Source: Triatoma infestans
Lineage: Eukaryota > Arthropoda > Insecta > Hemiptera > Reduviidae
Assembly: GCA_011037195.1 (NCBI GenBank)
Contig: JAAEAF010005115.1
Coordinates: 77,993-141,992 of the forward strand
DNA: 64,000 bases
Direction: 5' to 3'
Below the pieces are notes generated by a model, which saw only the letters and a program-made list of their open reading frames with translations, did no database searches and was not told the origin of the DNA. Position numbers and translations under genes: made by a program. Shown here in pieces: positions 53,384-63,944 of the stretch. The first letter of the stretch is position 1, and each line of letters opens with the position of its first letter.

Positions 53384-53626
53384 GAGGGAAGGGAATAGCT
53401 AAGTGGTTAGCGTACTTGCCTCCCACGCGGAGGAACCGTGTTCGAGTCCAGCAGTGCTACTCTTAGATTTTTTCTTCCTAGGAGTCTCTACAGCTTACTG
53501 TCCGCTAATTGACAGTGTTGTCTGTAACGAGAGAACACTGTCCGGAGGCCGGCAGTGCACTGAGAAGGCTCCGGGCGGCAATAACCATAGATGTTGACGC
53601 GCCTTAATTAAAAAATAAATAAAAAC
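53384..53626 (+). mobile_element. SINE-A, full length, with 12-bp target duplication
   Basis: gttttgt(g/a)tgtt flanks it at 53372-53383 and 53627-53638. All parts are present: box A 'aatagctaagtggttagc', box B 'gtgttcgagtccag', 'cctaggagtctctacag', 'gagagaacactgtccgg', 'aggccggcagtgcactg', 'gttgacgcgcctta' and an AAATAAATAAAA tail. This is a useful reference copy. Confidence 0.92.
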
Positions 53627-53683
53627 GTTTTGTATGTTTGTACGACCATCTTCAATGTCATTATTATTAATGTTTGGTTATTA

Positions 53684-53905
53684 GTTCTCACGCGTTGGTC
53701 TAGCGCACTAGCCTTTGTTGCGAGAATTCAGGGTTCGATTCCCATGAGGGCAAAGTCGTTGTTGCACCAGCATCCTGAGAAAAACTGGAAAGCTACAGTT
53801 GTAAACGCATCTAGGTAGCGAATGCCAGAATTAAACCAGCGAGGGTACCGCGGCATGTAAACACGTCCTCCAGTACCAGGCCCTTTACGGGCTTTTGTGC
53901 CACAA
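53684..53905 (+). mobile_element. tRNA-derived SINE, third family (SINE-C)
   Basis: Box A 'cgttggtctagcgcactag' and box B 'gggttcgattcccatg' form the head. The body ('ctggaaagctacagttg', 'gagggtaccgcggcatg') ends with the hairpin-forming 'ggccctttacgggcttttg' and a T run. Only one copy is seen here. Confidence 0.75.
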
Positions 53906-55319
53906 GTTTTTTTTTTATATTATTATATTTTAGAAACGTTTCAATAAACATTATTATATTTTATAATTTTGTGCGCTTATTTTTTTTGTATTTTTTCCTA
54001 TTATTGACACAGTTTCCAAAATATTTTAGTAATTCGTATGCTATAAATTTCTAAACTTTCGTTGCAAATAAATTCAGGCCCTACTTAATTCTTAATTTGT
54101 AATTTTCCAGAAGAGATGTTAAATTATAAGTAGACTTTTAAAGGTCTAATCTTGGCGCTGTTTATCTCTATCCAAACGCTGTAAACACAAAAAAAGGCGG
54201 GAAATATTGTAAATTTCTTTGCCAAACAAAAGAGATACATAGTTTATTAAAACACTGTTTATGAGGAGATTTTTGGCTTTTGAAAAGACTTTGGTCAATA
54301 TAAACTTTAAAGTCGATTTAGCCGAAACTTTTGCCGGAAATCATTAGCAAAGAAGTATGGGTAATTAAAAAACATATGTATTTACAAATCGTTATACCAA
54401 AGGGATTGATTCACTGACCTGAGGCATTCCCTCTACGCTTCGCCAACAGTTCTCTGACACTTATTGATTTTACAAGCAATATATTCAACCAAGTTAGAGA
54501 TACCATGGCTAATCTATAATAATAGTGTAATGCTAACTGGATGTGACAGTGGAATATTTGCAAGCATTACAGGCGTTCATATAACAGATTATTACATAAT
54601 TGGTCTATGAGTGTCAGTGGTCTGTGTGTATATGTTTTATGCTGTGTGATCATGTAAACTGATAAACATGGCACTAGTTGTAAAATGAATATTGTACAAC
54701 AATGATTATTGGTTCGCTTTACTATCTCCCTTTTGATTTGTATATATACATAATTAAATAGATAATTAACTTTTTGATTATGTCAAATAGATGTTTTTAG
54801 AGTTGCGCGTTATATTTGATATAAAGCGCTTAAAATATTGCTGTAAATAATAAAATAGGACAATAAATATGTAAGTTCCCAAACTGATGCTTTCATACCT
54901 CTGGTTGCACTTCTTTAAAACGCTTTTATCATAATGCTAAGAATCTTACAAAGTTTTTTTGTATAAACATAAAACTGCTTTTATTTTGCCCAAGTAGTTT
55001 TAAATATTGGTTTGAGTAAAATTTGGAGCCTCCTCCATCCAGAATTTTCAAATTTATGTAGCAAAACTTACATTATTCTTGAAAGAATGGCAATTTAGGA
55101 GAATTTTCACTCACTTCAAACTGCAGAGGCGTTGCAAGCAAAAGTACACTCCAATTGATTAAATTGACAAAACTTAGGATGTCACTGTCATTATAAATGG
55201 TTCTCTCGAAGCGTCAGAAAGGAAAAAAGAAAAGAGAAAATATGATTATGTTTGTATATATGTCTGAGAATGTATCTGTTCGGTATTTATACAAATTCAA
55301 ATTTGCCGTCATCAGAATA
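53906..55319. other. AT-rich stretch, nothing recognised
   Basis: No supported gene or repeat in about 1.4 kb. Confidence 0.5.
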
Positions 55320-55860
55320 TAATAATTTACCAATCTATAGGCTATGTCCTAAATGTAGAGAGGGGATAGTCTTTTTTTTTGCCTTCTCTAGTTCAATCAG
55401 TATTATGTAGGAGTAAGATATATGCACGCATTTGATGTTAGCACGCATTCTGCCTATACAGTTCAGACCGCTTCTGTTACACTTTAGCGCGAAAACCCAT
55501 GTTTGCCACTTCTGGTTTACTTCGGGGTTAGTGTTAATAGGTTTGGTCTCTTGTCGAGTGAGTGTCTCTCCGGCTCTCCCTGCCTGCCAAGATCTATTGG
55601 GCAAGCATATGGTCTACTTTCGGTTGCTTTTCTGGCCACGCAGATTCTAGGGGTCCGTTTAATTATTATCAAAATTCATCAGCCAAACAGCAGTGTATGG
55701 ATCAAGACTCTAGAGTTACAGGCACATAAGGTTTCATTTCCTTTTCCTATTTTCCTGAACCCTTGTCCCCGGATATGGGCTAAGGACACATGGATCTGCC
55801 TGCACTGGTGATGAGGATTCTACGTTCAAGGTAAGCGCCATTCCTTTTGACTTGTTGAAG
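55320..55860. other. Higher-GC segment of unknown origin
   Basis: Overlapping frames on both strands (for example minus 55604-55335, with 'NPEVNQKWQTWVFALK') have no family I can name. 'ttcaaggtaagcgcc' near 55830 could be a 5' splice site, so a decayed exon or unknown mobile element is possible. I cannot assign a function. Confidence 0.3.
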
Positions 55861-56348
55861 ATAATAAATACTATTGGTACCTATTTTAAATTTAATTTAA
55901 CTTTTCATTAAATGAGCCCATTTGCTCACTCTTTATTCAATACATATACAGTCCACTCAATATTTTCACCTTTTTTATTTTATTCTACTATTTTCTATTA
56001 ATTAGAGCTCATCGGAGGTATCTCACCTCAATTCAATATATATTAATTGTCTTGCGTGCAACTATTAAACAGAGCCTACCCGAGGGATTGCAGAGCCTAC
56101 TAGAGGTTGAGATAATACGGTATAAAGGGCTCACCTTTTTTTTTTTTACTAAACAGTATCTATGAGTAGGAAAAATTGCAAGAAGCTCTAACTTTTCAAA
56201 AAATTGCAAGAAACGAAATTTCCGGTAGAAATTCCAATAACAGGATATGCACCTTTCAAGAAATGGATATTTTCTCAGTTTTCTGCTTTTCTCGAAAATA
56301 ACCAACAATTTTTTTTAAAACTCGTTCTCCAACTGCAAACATAAATAT

Positions 56349-56754
56349 TGTAATGTTTTTACCCTCTGAACTAGCTGCTGCAACTAGTTTCTAAGTGTGT
56401 TTGTTTAGATAAAATACTCTAAACTTCAATAAGAAAAACACCAATTTATTGTTTAACACAATTAATTACAAATAAAGCACTTAATAATAATTAATACACA
56501 GTTTAAACCAACAAAAGCTCTCTTAGGTCATTTTTTATTTACTATTCACAAACTCGCACTCCGTTTGTAACAAGGCTCTCTGTATTCTCACTGACTTCAG
56601 CTGTTGTTCACTATTTGAAGCAGTGGAGAAGGGTCTGGAAAGTTCTAGAACATTCTGGAAAGGGCTAGAGCGCCCGCCAGCGCTTCCTAGCAGCCACTAG
56701 GAGAACTTGAGGTACCTGCTTTCTCTCCTAGATGGCACCAGTGGCTGCGTTACA
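56349..56754 (-). mobile_element. Solo LTR (406 bp) inserted in family A
   Basis: The unit begins TGTAATG and ends CGTTACA on the plus strand, a short inverted TG...CA terminus as expected for an LTR, and is flanked by atat/gtat (imperfect 4-bp duplication). Host repeat sequence continues on both sides. The GC-rich half and a polyadenylation-like AATAAA on the minus strand (within 56525-56540) suggest minus-strand orientation. No internal retroviral-type genes remain, so it probably arose by LTR-LTR recombination. Superfamily (Gypsy or BEL-like) undetermined. Confidence 0.7.
56638..56660. promoter_or_regulatory. Five-unit heat-shock element in the solo LTR
   Basis: GAA (56638), TTC (56643), GAA (56648), TTC (56653) and GAA (56658) alternate at exact 5-bp spacing, the pattern bound by trimeric heat-shock factor. 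Three units suffice for binding in insects, so five without mismatch is a strong site. It lies upstream of a TCAGT-type initiator on the minus strand (about 56591-56595). Confidence 0.8.
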
Positions 56755-57085
56755 GTATCTAATACTTTTATTAAAAAATTCCTAGAGGAAAATTCATCTT
56801 TGGAAGGTTCTGGTGGAGTGTATCGTCATGTTTTTCTGTGCCAGTTTTAATACAATGTGCCAGTTTTTTCTAATTTATTGGAAATTTCTCAAAAACGCCT
56901 GCAACTTTTCTTGCTTTTTTTAACATGGAATGCTAACTGCACACATACAAAGCTAACAATTTTATTTGAAATATTCTCCCACCCCCCCAAAAAAAATTAT
57001 TTTTCGGAAGTTTCCGGAGAGAAAGAAAGTATCTTTGAGTTTTCTATGAAGTATAATTCATCCAATCCTTGTGTCCTATAAACCA

Positions 57086-57395
57086 ATTGTAATCTACATC
57101 AGCAATGAATTCAATGAAAATTTTTGTAAGACATATATGTTAACAAGCACCTCTTGGTTGCATGAAAATACATGAGTTTTCACCGAAAATATTGATTTTT
57201 GCGATCCCCTCAGTAAGATAAAATGGTTTTCAGAAAATCGTGTGTATGTGTAATATGCATGTGAAGACCAAGTACGGTATATATACTTGCAATTGCAGTC
57301 ATACTTGCTGACGATGGATTTGCTGCAATCTAAGCAGTTTATCTCTCAGGAAATCCAAATGAGTGTCCGCATGAGGATCCGCAGTATTTTATTAT
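57086..57395 (+). repeat. Family A 5' module fragment and spacer
   Basis: 'gttttcaccgaaaatattg', 'cgatcccctcag' and 'ggttttcagaaaatcgtg' (57170-57245) are the 5' module without the blocks. Confidence 0.55.
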
Positions 57396-57415
57396 ATTAT
57401 TACTTTTAGACATAC

Positions 57416-57828
57416 TTTGTATAAGCTGGAGAAAACCCAACGCGCCATGGAAAGAAGAAGTATGCTGGGGATCAAAAAGATGAATAAAAAAGACAGCTGT
57501 TAGCATCAGAAAAAAGACCATCGTAAAAGATGTTAAACTGGCGGTTCTAGAACTAAAATGGAAATGGGCAGGATATTTAGCCATACTAGATCCAGAAAGA
57601 TGGGCTAAACGAAAAACTGATTGGTTGTTCCTTTTACTATATATAGGAATATATAGTAAAAGGAAAAGAGGACGTCCTAAATGTAGATGGAGAGACGATA
57701 TCGAAAACTTCGCCGGCTGTCTCTGGCAAAGAGCGACACAAGACAGAACAGCTTGGGATAGACTGGGAGAGGCCTATCCCCCTCAGATGGGCCTAGTGAA
57801 TAACAAAATTAATTTAATTTTCTTTTAA
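57416..57828 (+). pseudogene. RTE-like LINE reverse transcriptase C-terminus
   Basis: Stitched frames read KLEKTQRAMERRSMLGIKK (57423-57480), then an SIRKKTIVKDV-like segment and 'LAVLELKWKWAGYLAILD', and after a short duplication of 'tatataggaat' the clean end KRKRGRPKCRWRDDIENFAG, LWQRATQDRTAWDRLGEAY. This is the hallmark end of many insect RTE-type LINE proteins (QR.MER.MLG...LKW.WAGH...GRP..RW.DDI...AG..W...AQDR..W..L.EA). Two frameshifts break it. Tail type and TTA-rich end differ from the (GAA)n-tailed fragment at 17648. Confidence 0.88.
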
Positions 57829-58024
57829 GTTTTGTACATTTTATAAATTCAGTACAATTGTATTTCATTTTTTTCCAAAAGTTACTTTTTTATTTCAACA
57901 ATTTAAACTTTATGATACGAAAAAGAAGTTAAATTTGGTTTTTATTTTATATATGAGTTATGATTTTGTTTTTATTTTTTCTTTTAAAGTGGAATGTATC
58001 TGGTTTAAATAAAGGCTTATTATT
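57416..58024 (+). mobile_element. 5'-truncated RTE-like LINE with target duplication
   Basis: attattacttttagacatac at 57396-57415 recurs at 58025-58044. The first few bases may belong to the TTA-type tail, leaving at least 14 bp of true duplication. The insert holds only the end of the reverse transcriptase gene and a 3' UTR ending 'aaataaaggcttattatt'. Confidence 0.88.
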
Positions 58025-58044
58025 ATTATTACTTTTAGACATAC

Positions 58045-59140
58045 GTACTAACAATAACCAAATAGTCTTTTGAAAATGAAGTGTTTAGGGATATATCAAA
58101 CGGCATTGTAGGCGATCCTACTTAAAAATACCGGCAGCACTAAAGTGGACCTAAGTACAGGACTTTTATGGGTCATAATGCTATGAACTTGTTAATGTGT
58201 TTACATTGTTTACCACAAAAGGACAAAATTAGTTAAATTAAATTAGAAGTAACTTTCAGATACCTCCGAAAATACAAGATTAAATTAAGTATAATTGCAA
58301 TCACACAATTGGCTCAAAAATCCGAAATATACGGGCTGAAAGACCATTTTTTGTTATTTATTTTCAAAATATCTTGGTGAATTTAATAATTTTTTTCTTT
58401 CTTATGAACGGATTATTAAAATTCTCAGTGGGCCATGACTTCCAGCATTATAAAGGATGATCTGCCGCTGGTAGGCGGCATTAACCTAAAAAAGAAAATG
58501 AAATGTAGATGGCGCCCACATTTTTTTATTTTTTTTTATTATTGAAGTTACTCACGACAAAGCTACATATTTTAATAGTACCTTCAATAAGTTGTTTAGA
58601 ATTTCCAACCAACACATTTTCTGCAATAGTAATAAAAGAAATAAATAAATCTTTAATATTACATTTCTTCTTCTACCATCCTACTTGTACAAAGTTTAAT
58701 ATCTGTGTTTTGTTTTAGTGTTCGTAAGAAAAATATTGATTGTTTTATCAATTCCTTATTAATTTTATATGCATAGCACCATTTCCGCTGTTTTTATATA
58801 TTAAATTTGCTAACATATATTAAATAATTGCAATTACATAATGGCGACTATGTTTTGATAGTTGGATTTTAACAGAAGAGACGAGAAAATGTTCTCATAT
58901 GGAAGTTATGTAGAAATAGGGTTGGTGCTAAACTGGTAGGAATGTTGGATATTGCTGAATAAAAAGATTTTTTTTTAATTTTTGATAGCAAATTACATGT
59001 TGCCGTATTACTTAGACCGCCTCAAGAGCCCGCGCCACGAATAATAAATAAGGAATATAGAAAAGAAATAATAATGAAAGATATAGTGGAAGAACGAAAT
59101 GGAAAAATAATAGTTTTGTGAAAATTAGATAGTTCAAATA
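58045..59140. other. AT-rich stretch, nothing recognised
   Basis: No supported gene or repeat. Confidence 0.5.
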
Positions 59141-59600
59141 GTGTATTTAGTGATGGGGATAGAGCCAGATACACTACAATCTAGGTCATTGCAATTAAAG
59201 AAACAAAGGCTCATGAATCCGTTAGGCCAACTCTTTTGTAAAAGAAAATCCCCCGCTAGAGCAGGGCATTCTTTGGATAGTCTGCATTCTGCTTTTAAAG
59301 CCGGAACACTTGCTTCAGGAATCGCTTTCTCAAACTCAGTACCTGTGATAGAGATTTGCATTTATTCTAGATATAGTACATCTGATATATTAAGATATAG
59401 TTGTGAATATTGTAAACCATTTAAATTCACTCAGAGAATATATTTATTTCAAAAACAGTGGTGCTCTTTTGATTATTACTAATACTTCTCTCTTAAGCAT
59501 ATATACTTACCAGCCCTTTTACAAAACCGCTCGTGCTACTACAAACATACAACACAACATCACAATAACATTTCAAAGAGAACATTATTGGGGAGGCCGG
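59141..59600 (+). repeat. Repeat family D, longest copy
   Basis: 'cactacaatctaggtcattg', 'ttttgtaaaagaaaatcccc', 'agtctgcattctgcttt', 'aggaatcgctttctcaaac' and 'accgctcgtgctactac' define the family. An open frame of 113 codons (59141-59482) covers most of it but has no domain and is not conserved in the other copies. Confidence 0.7.
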
Positions 59601-59889
59601 CAATGCCAACGCTTCTCATGCCAATGACTTCTTCAGATGTTGATGACTCGGTGAGGATAATAATAATAAAAAAAAATAATGATGAACAATGTCTTGTCTA
59701 TGTTCTAGTTATCGATCCAATATAATTAATTATAAATATCTATTGCAGGTTAAATTAGAGTAATTTATTAATTTCTTTATTTAATTAAAATGTTTGAAAC
59801 TATTTTTATAATTTATGTAACGAAGGTTAAATATCAAGTATTGCCTGACAAGGTTTAGACACTTCCTACTTTTATAATATATAATTATT
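59601..59889. other. AT-rich spacer
   Basis: Nothing recognised. Confidence 0.5.
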
Positions 59890-60360
59890 AACATACGATA
59901 AAAATCTAATATCCAGAGAATCCAATCAAAAGTCATTCGCCATATTGTCAACGCTCACCTATTATGCCTCAAATTTAACCCTCCGCAATGACCTCAATAT
60001 ACCCTTTGTTAAAAAACTAATCAGAGCCCTTAATTTCCATAGTAAAACTCTAGCGATTCCACTTTCATTGCATAAGCCCTATCAACATCCACCCAACGCG
60101 ACAATACTCCACTTTGCTGGAAATGACATTGGCTTTAGCGACCTCCTAAATCACTAGCTCCCTTTTATATCCTGAGAGTTCCAGCACTAGTTGGTTCCTC
60201 AAAACACGCCTCTCTGATTGTGGCGCTGAGTTATATGGGATTCAGTGCCTCACATTCTGTGGCACATTCAATTTCACATGTACTTGATGTCTATGTTACA
60301 TGATGTGCTTATTGTAAATAAGATAAATAAATAGAAATAAAAAAAAAAAAAAAAAAAACA
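59890..60360 (+). pseudogene. Jockey LINE C-terminal fragment with poly-A tail
   Basis: Across a frameshift near 59960 the sequence reads IQSKVIRHIVNAHLL, then 'SNLTLRNDLNIPFVKKLIRA', which matches 'SNLTLHNDLKIPFIAEMISS' of the Jockey LINE at 36596-37636. A stop near 60157 and a 3' UTR containing 'ttgtaaataagataaataa' end in a poly-A tail at 60340-60358. A third independent member of this family in the window, with 31607-32100. Confidence 0.8.
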
Positions 60361-60409
60361 AACAATCCTTTTTATTAATAATAATATTATAAATAATATA
60401 ATTATTATA

Positions 60410-60545
60410 AGCCCCTACAGTTCACTGTCCAGAGATTACAGTGTTGTCTCTGTAACGAGAGAACACTGTCAGGAGGCCGGCAATGCACTGAGAAGGCTCC
60501 GGGCGCCAATGACCATAGATATTGACCCGCCCTAAATTAAAATAA
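60410..60545 (+). mobile_element. SINE-A 3' half
   Basis: 'agcccctacagttcactg', 'gagagaacactgtcagg', 'aggccggcaatgcactg' and 'ttgacccgccctaaatt' with an AATAATAAT-like tail. The tRNA-like head is absent. Confidence 0.85.
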
Positions 60546-60779
60546 TAATGATATAAATAATGAATAATATTATAATAATATGTTATAAATAATAATTATT
60601 TTCATAATAAAGGAATGGAAAGAATTTGACTTTTTTTACAATAGTTTTCCTATAATATTGCTTTGTAGAAAAGTTATTTAAATTCAAAACAATATTTTTG
60701 GTCGACTTACAAAAACAAGAAATCCAAGATTCAGATATTTTATGGATTATTTTCTAATCATATTTTTATCAGAGGTGTT

Positions 60780-61865
60780 TGTGTTCAGAGTAGTTTTACA
60801 AGGTTGTTGGGGGAAAGTTTTAATGAATAAATCTGAAGAATAATATGTAATCCTTGAGGGGCAACGCGGCTTTACTGCTGAGAAATCCTGCATTGACAAC
60901 ATTTTCATATTGAGGCGGTTTATAGGAAAAGTGTATAGAAAGGAAGAAAGAGCTACATTTAGCCTCCATAGATTTGGAAAAGACATACGATGAACTCCTC
61001 AGAGAAAGAATGTGTACAGCAATGAGGGAACTAGGCATAGATAAAAGCCTTGTACTAGCTACAGGAAAGATGTGTGATGCCGGGAATTTATACTAGATAA
61101 AAGAGGATAGAAAACTGCCAAGACCATTTGTAGCCTCTAAAGGATTAAAAACAAGATGTTATCTGTACCCTTTTTCATTTAAAATATATCTGGACAGGGT
61201 GATGAAGAAGTCGTATAGGAAGCATAGAGGAATGGAGCTGCCAATTGGAGAAGACCTACCTTTGTACACTATTTTTCGCAGACGACCAAGTGGTGATAGG
61301 TAGGATCTTTAGATGATAATGAGGAAATGGAAAGATTTCTACACGGATTGGAGAATGAGGATAAATTGCAAGAAAACTGAATATATGGTGATAGAAGCGA
61401 ATGAAGACGAGGATTTGTTTAATAAGCAGGACAGGTGTAAAAGAGTAAAATCCTTCAAATACCTGGTTCCAGTTTTGAATGAAGCGGGAGGGTGCGAAGA
61501 AGAAGTGACAAAGAAAGACTGAACAAGCCCGCAAAGTAGTGAAGATGCTCCACGCAGTTCTGTGGAAAAAAATTTTATCCAAAGAGAATAAGTAAAGAAT
61601 TTTTTATTCTGTCATTGAGAGTATGGAGTCTATGGGGCTGAATTATAGACCGCTTCTCAAAGAGTCTGTGCAAACGTGAAGGTAGTAGAGATAGAGTACT
61701 GCAGGAGATGTTTGCGAAACACCGGAATGGATAAAATGGGGAACGTAGATATAAGGAAGGAGATGGACATTACGGACAGAATGGATGGATGGATTAAAGG
61801 AAAGAAATTACAATGTATGGACATCTTAGAAGAATGCTGGAAGTAAAACGGCCAGCCCAATTACA
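60780..61865 (+). pseudogene. RTE-like reverse transcriptase, heavily frameshifted
   Basis: In shifting frames: QRGFTAEKSCIDNIFILRRF (fingers), SLHRFGKDIR-type motif A remnant (from AFIDLEKAYD; Asp not intact), RERMCTAMRELGIDKSL, a KGLKTRC-type motif B remnant, 'LYTLFFADDQVVIG' motif C with both Asp residues (61265-61300), 'WRMRINCKKTEYMVIEANED', VKSFKYLVPVLNEAG, and finally EYCRRCLRNTGMDKMGN with IRKEMDI. The order covers fingers, palm, thumb and the start of the C-terminal region, about 360 residues. The endonuclease domain is missing. Motifs resemble the RTE-like fragment at 57416, but the two do not overlap enough to say they are one family. Confidence 0.82.
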
Positions 61866-62306
61866 CCAAGCGATTCCTTACTGAGTCCATACACATCCCT
61901 GCACATCCATCCATCTCCACCCTAACCCTGTTAATCATAAAAAAGACAAAGACCTAATTTCTTCCCATTACAATTATATCCTCTGTTCCCTTAAAAAATC
62001 CTAAAGGAAAAAAAATAAAATAAAATAAATAAATTAATAAAAAAAATAAATAATAATAATAATAAATAAATAAAATAAAATAAATAAAACAGCAATTTTT
62101 CTACCCCATCACCATACATTACTTTCTCCACACATAACGGTACTTACATAACGGACCATACATAATGGTCCCCCCTTCTCCTGGCCTTCTGCATTACAAC
62201 ATACACCCTTTCATTACAGACTTAGCAGTGCTACTGTAATCGCACCTATGTATTTTGTTTTTTGTTTGTGTTTTACGTTATAATTTTTTCTCTTTATTTT
62301 TGTATT
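61866..62306. other. LINE-like 3' tail and A-rich tract
   Basis: 'acacatccctgcacatccat' and a long AAATAA-type low-complexity tract (62000-62090) look like the 3' end of the preceding LINE. The rest, including an ACATAACGGT-like duplication near 62136-62168, is unassigned. Confidence 0.45.
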
Positions 62307-62347
62307 GTTCCTGAAGAAGGCAAACAAAGTTTGTCGAAACGTCGAAC
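62307..62347 (+). ncRNA. Hammerhead-ribozyme-like motif, intact core
   Basis: GTTC (62307-62310) pairs with GAAC (62344-62347) as stem I. CTGAAGA is 62311-62317. GGCAAAC pairs with GTTTGTC around AAA as a 7-bp stem II with one G-T wobble. GAAA is 62336-62339. The ACGT palindrome then C gives a predicted cleavage site after C62343. One A (62318) is extra before stem II. The minimal stem III is typical of small hammerhead variants associated with Penelope-like retroelements, active as dimers. No Penelope gene flanks it. Confidence 0.7.
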
Positions 62348-63095
62348 TTGTTAATTATTAAAAAACAATTACAAAATTTATTTTTTGGTTTTTTGTTTTT
62401 TACCTTGAATTGGTCGAGAAACCAACTAATTCTTGTTTTCATGTTACAACTAACGGCCAACAAAGAAAATCTTCTGATAATCGTGTAGAATTTTATTTTT
62501 AAATATTTAAATTATTGATTTAAAATTCGAATTTCACACATTTGTTCTAACATAAGTATCGAAATGTTAGGTGGACCAATCCAGATAGGTATATAAGTGA
62601 TTACATTGTAGTCCAGGAAAGTGTGCCAATAACATTGGTCGACTGATTGTGTAAGGATGCCGAAAGGAAAGTCCTCGTATGATTCCAGTAAATATAAAGG
62701 GTCGATTTAGTTTGAGTTAGTAGCAGAACCCTCAGTTTAATCAGATAGTCAGTTGGAATAGTCCAGTGATTCAGACCGCCACAATCAACAGCTAGTTATT
62801 TACCTAAAAATATATATAATTGTCAAAAGTGACATAATAAAATGCTTTATAATTCAGTTTAGTTAATTATAAAGTTAAAAATTTCCACTTTATGTGTATG
62901 TCACAACCAATAGGAACATTTATATAAAACTTTTAATTATATTTTAACAGTAGACGTGTTGTTAAAAAAGTTTTAGCCAGCACGTTATTATTGTGAAAAT
63001 ATATAACTCATTTTATCTTTATTTTAAAACATCATACTTCTTGTTTCATTTTACGTCTTCAACAGTAGTCTTTTAAATAAAATTGCACATATTAA
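62348..63095. other. AT-rich; promoter-like segment near 62560-62780
   Basis: 'aaatataaagggtcg' (TATA-like) is followed by 'cctcagtttaatc' and 'tagtcagttgg'. Part of it ('tgtagtccag', 'gccaataa') recurs near 15990-16015. It could be an LTR remnant. No gene follows. Confidence 0.4.
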
Positions 63096-63099
63096 AGTT

Positions 63100-63525
63100 T
63101 CTTACTCATAAGTTAGAGGAAGTATTAATAATCGTCTCAGATTTCTGAAATTGAGTTTTCACCGGAAATACATGTTTAAGGTCCCCTGAGTACAAAATGA
63201 AAAATGTTTTTAGCGAATCGTCTATATCTCACAAACGAAAAATCGCAGCAAGTTAAAACTTGATATTGTATTTAGATACTATAATACCGCTTATAACAAG
63301 AAGCTTTCGGACAAAATCCATCGACCAAAAAAGTGCCACTTTGCCGAAATGATTTTTTTCGATTTTCTTTAAAATCGCTCCAACGATTTTCTTTAAACTT
63401 CGTATACTATGTACACAAATAAATTCCTATCACATTTCTTTGAAACATTTTCCAAGGATATTAATTTTTTTGAGAGTTTCTAAGGGAGAACAGGTAGCGT
63501 TACATTTTCCTTTACGCTCGTTTCA
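63100..63525 (+). repeat. Family A, 5' half
   Basis: Terminal 'tttcttactcataagttaga', 'gagttttcaccggaaatac', 'aaggtcccctgagtac', 'atcgaccaaaaaagtgcc' and 'gctccaacgattttc'. It is cut after the first block by the Harbinger-like sequence. Confidence 0.75.
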
Positions 63526-63930
63526 CACTATATGATTTCCACCGTACGGCAAAAAACCGTACTGCTTTTTTCCGTGACAATGTTTTTTTCCCATTGTAAA
63601 CTAAACATTTTCATTTTGTTTGTCAATGAAATCGTGAACAAATTATTGCTTTGTGGTTGTTACATCGTCGCCGAAGTAGAGTAAAACGAAATCTTTTTTT
63701 TTTGGGTGCATCCCATCAATCAACGGAGAGAGGAAGTTAGATTGTTTTGCACACTCCTTGAAGACCTAAGGAATGACGCAAATAAATTTTTCAACTATTT
63801 CCGGATGTCTATTAAATCCTTTGGGGAATTACATAGCAAAGTTAAGGATGTATTACAAAACTTCAAAACACACAATCTCGAAATTGCACACAGGTTATTA
63901 AAACTTCAGCGTCCAATTTCATCCATTTTT
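63526..63930 (+). pseudogene. PIF/Harbinger transposase N-terminus, truncated
   Basis: The frame from 63703 reads WVHPINQRREEVRLFCTLLE, DLRNDANKFFNYFRMSIKSF and GELHSKVKDVLQN. These are hallmarks of HARBI1/ALP1-like transposase N-termini (WVHP.N..R...GEF.TL...LR.D..KF..YFRMS...F..L). There is no start codon, and a stop lies just upstream. After about 65 residues the similarity fades, then a foldback arm (from about 63945) replaces the DDE catalytic part. The upstream segment 'gctcgtttcacactatatg' with repeated 'ccgtac' may be the element's terminal region. Confidence 0.75.
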
Positions 63931-63944
63931 AATAATACCGATAT

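Larger units (their letters stand above)
56110..57085 (+). repeat. Family A, diverged, host of the solo LTR
   Basis: 'tttctcgaaaataacc', 'aggaaaattcatctttgga' and 'ctcaaaaacgcctgcaac' correspond to the ~290-bp blocks. The copy is interrupted at 56349-56754. Confidence 0.5.

Noticed and set aside
59141..59482. 113-codon open frame in repeat D
   Set aside because: No recognisable domain, and the frame is not kept in the other two D copies.
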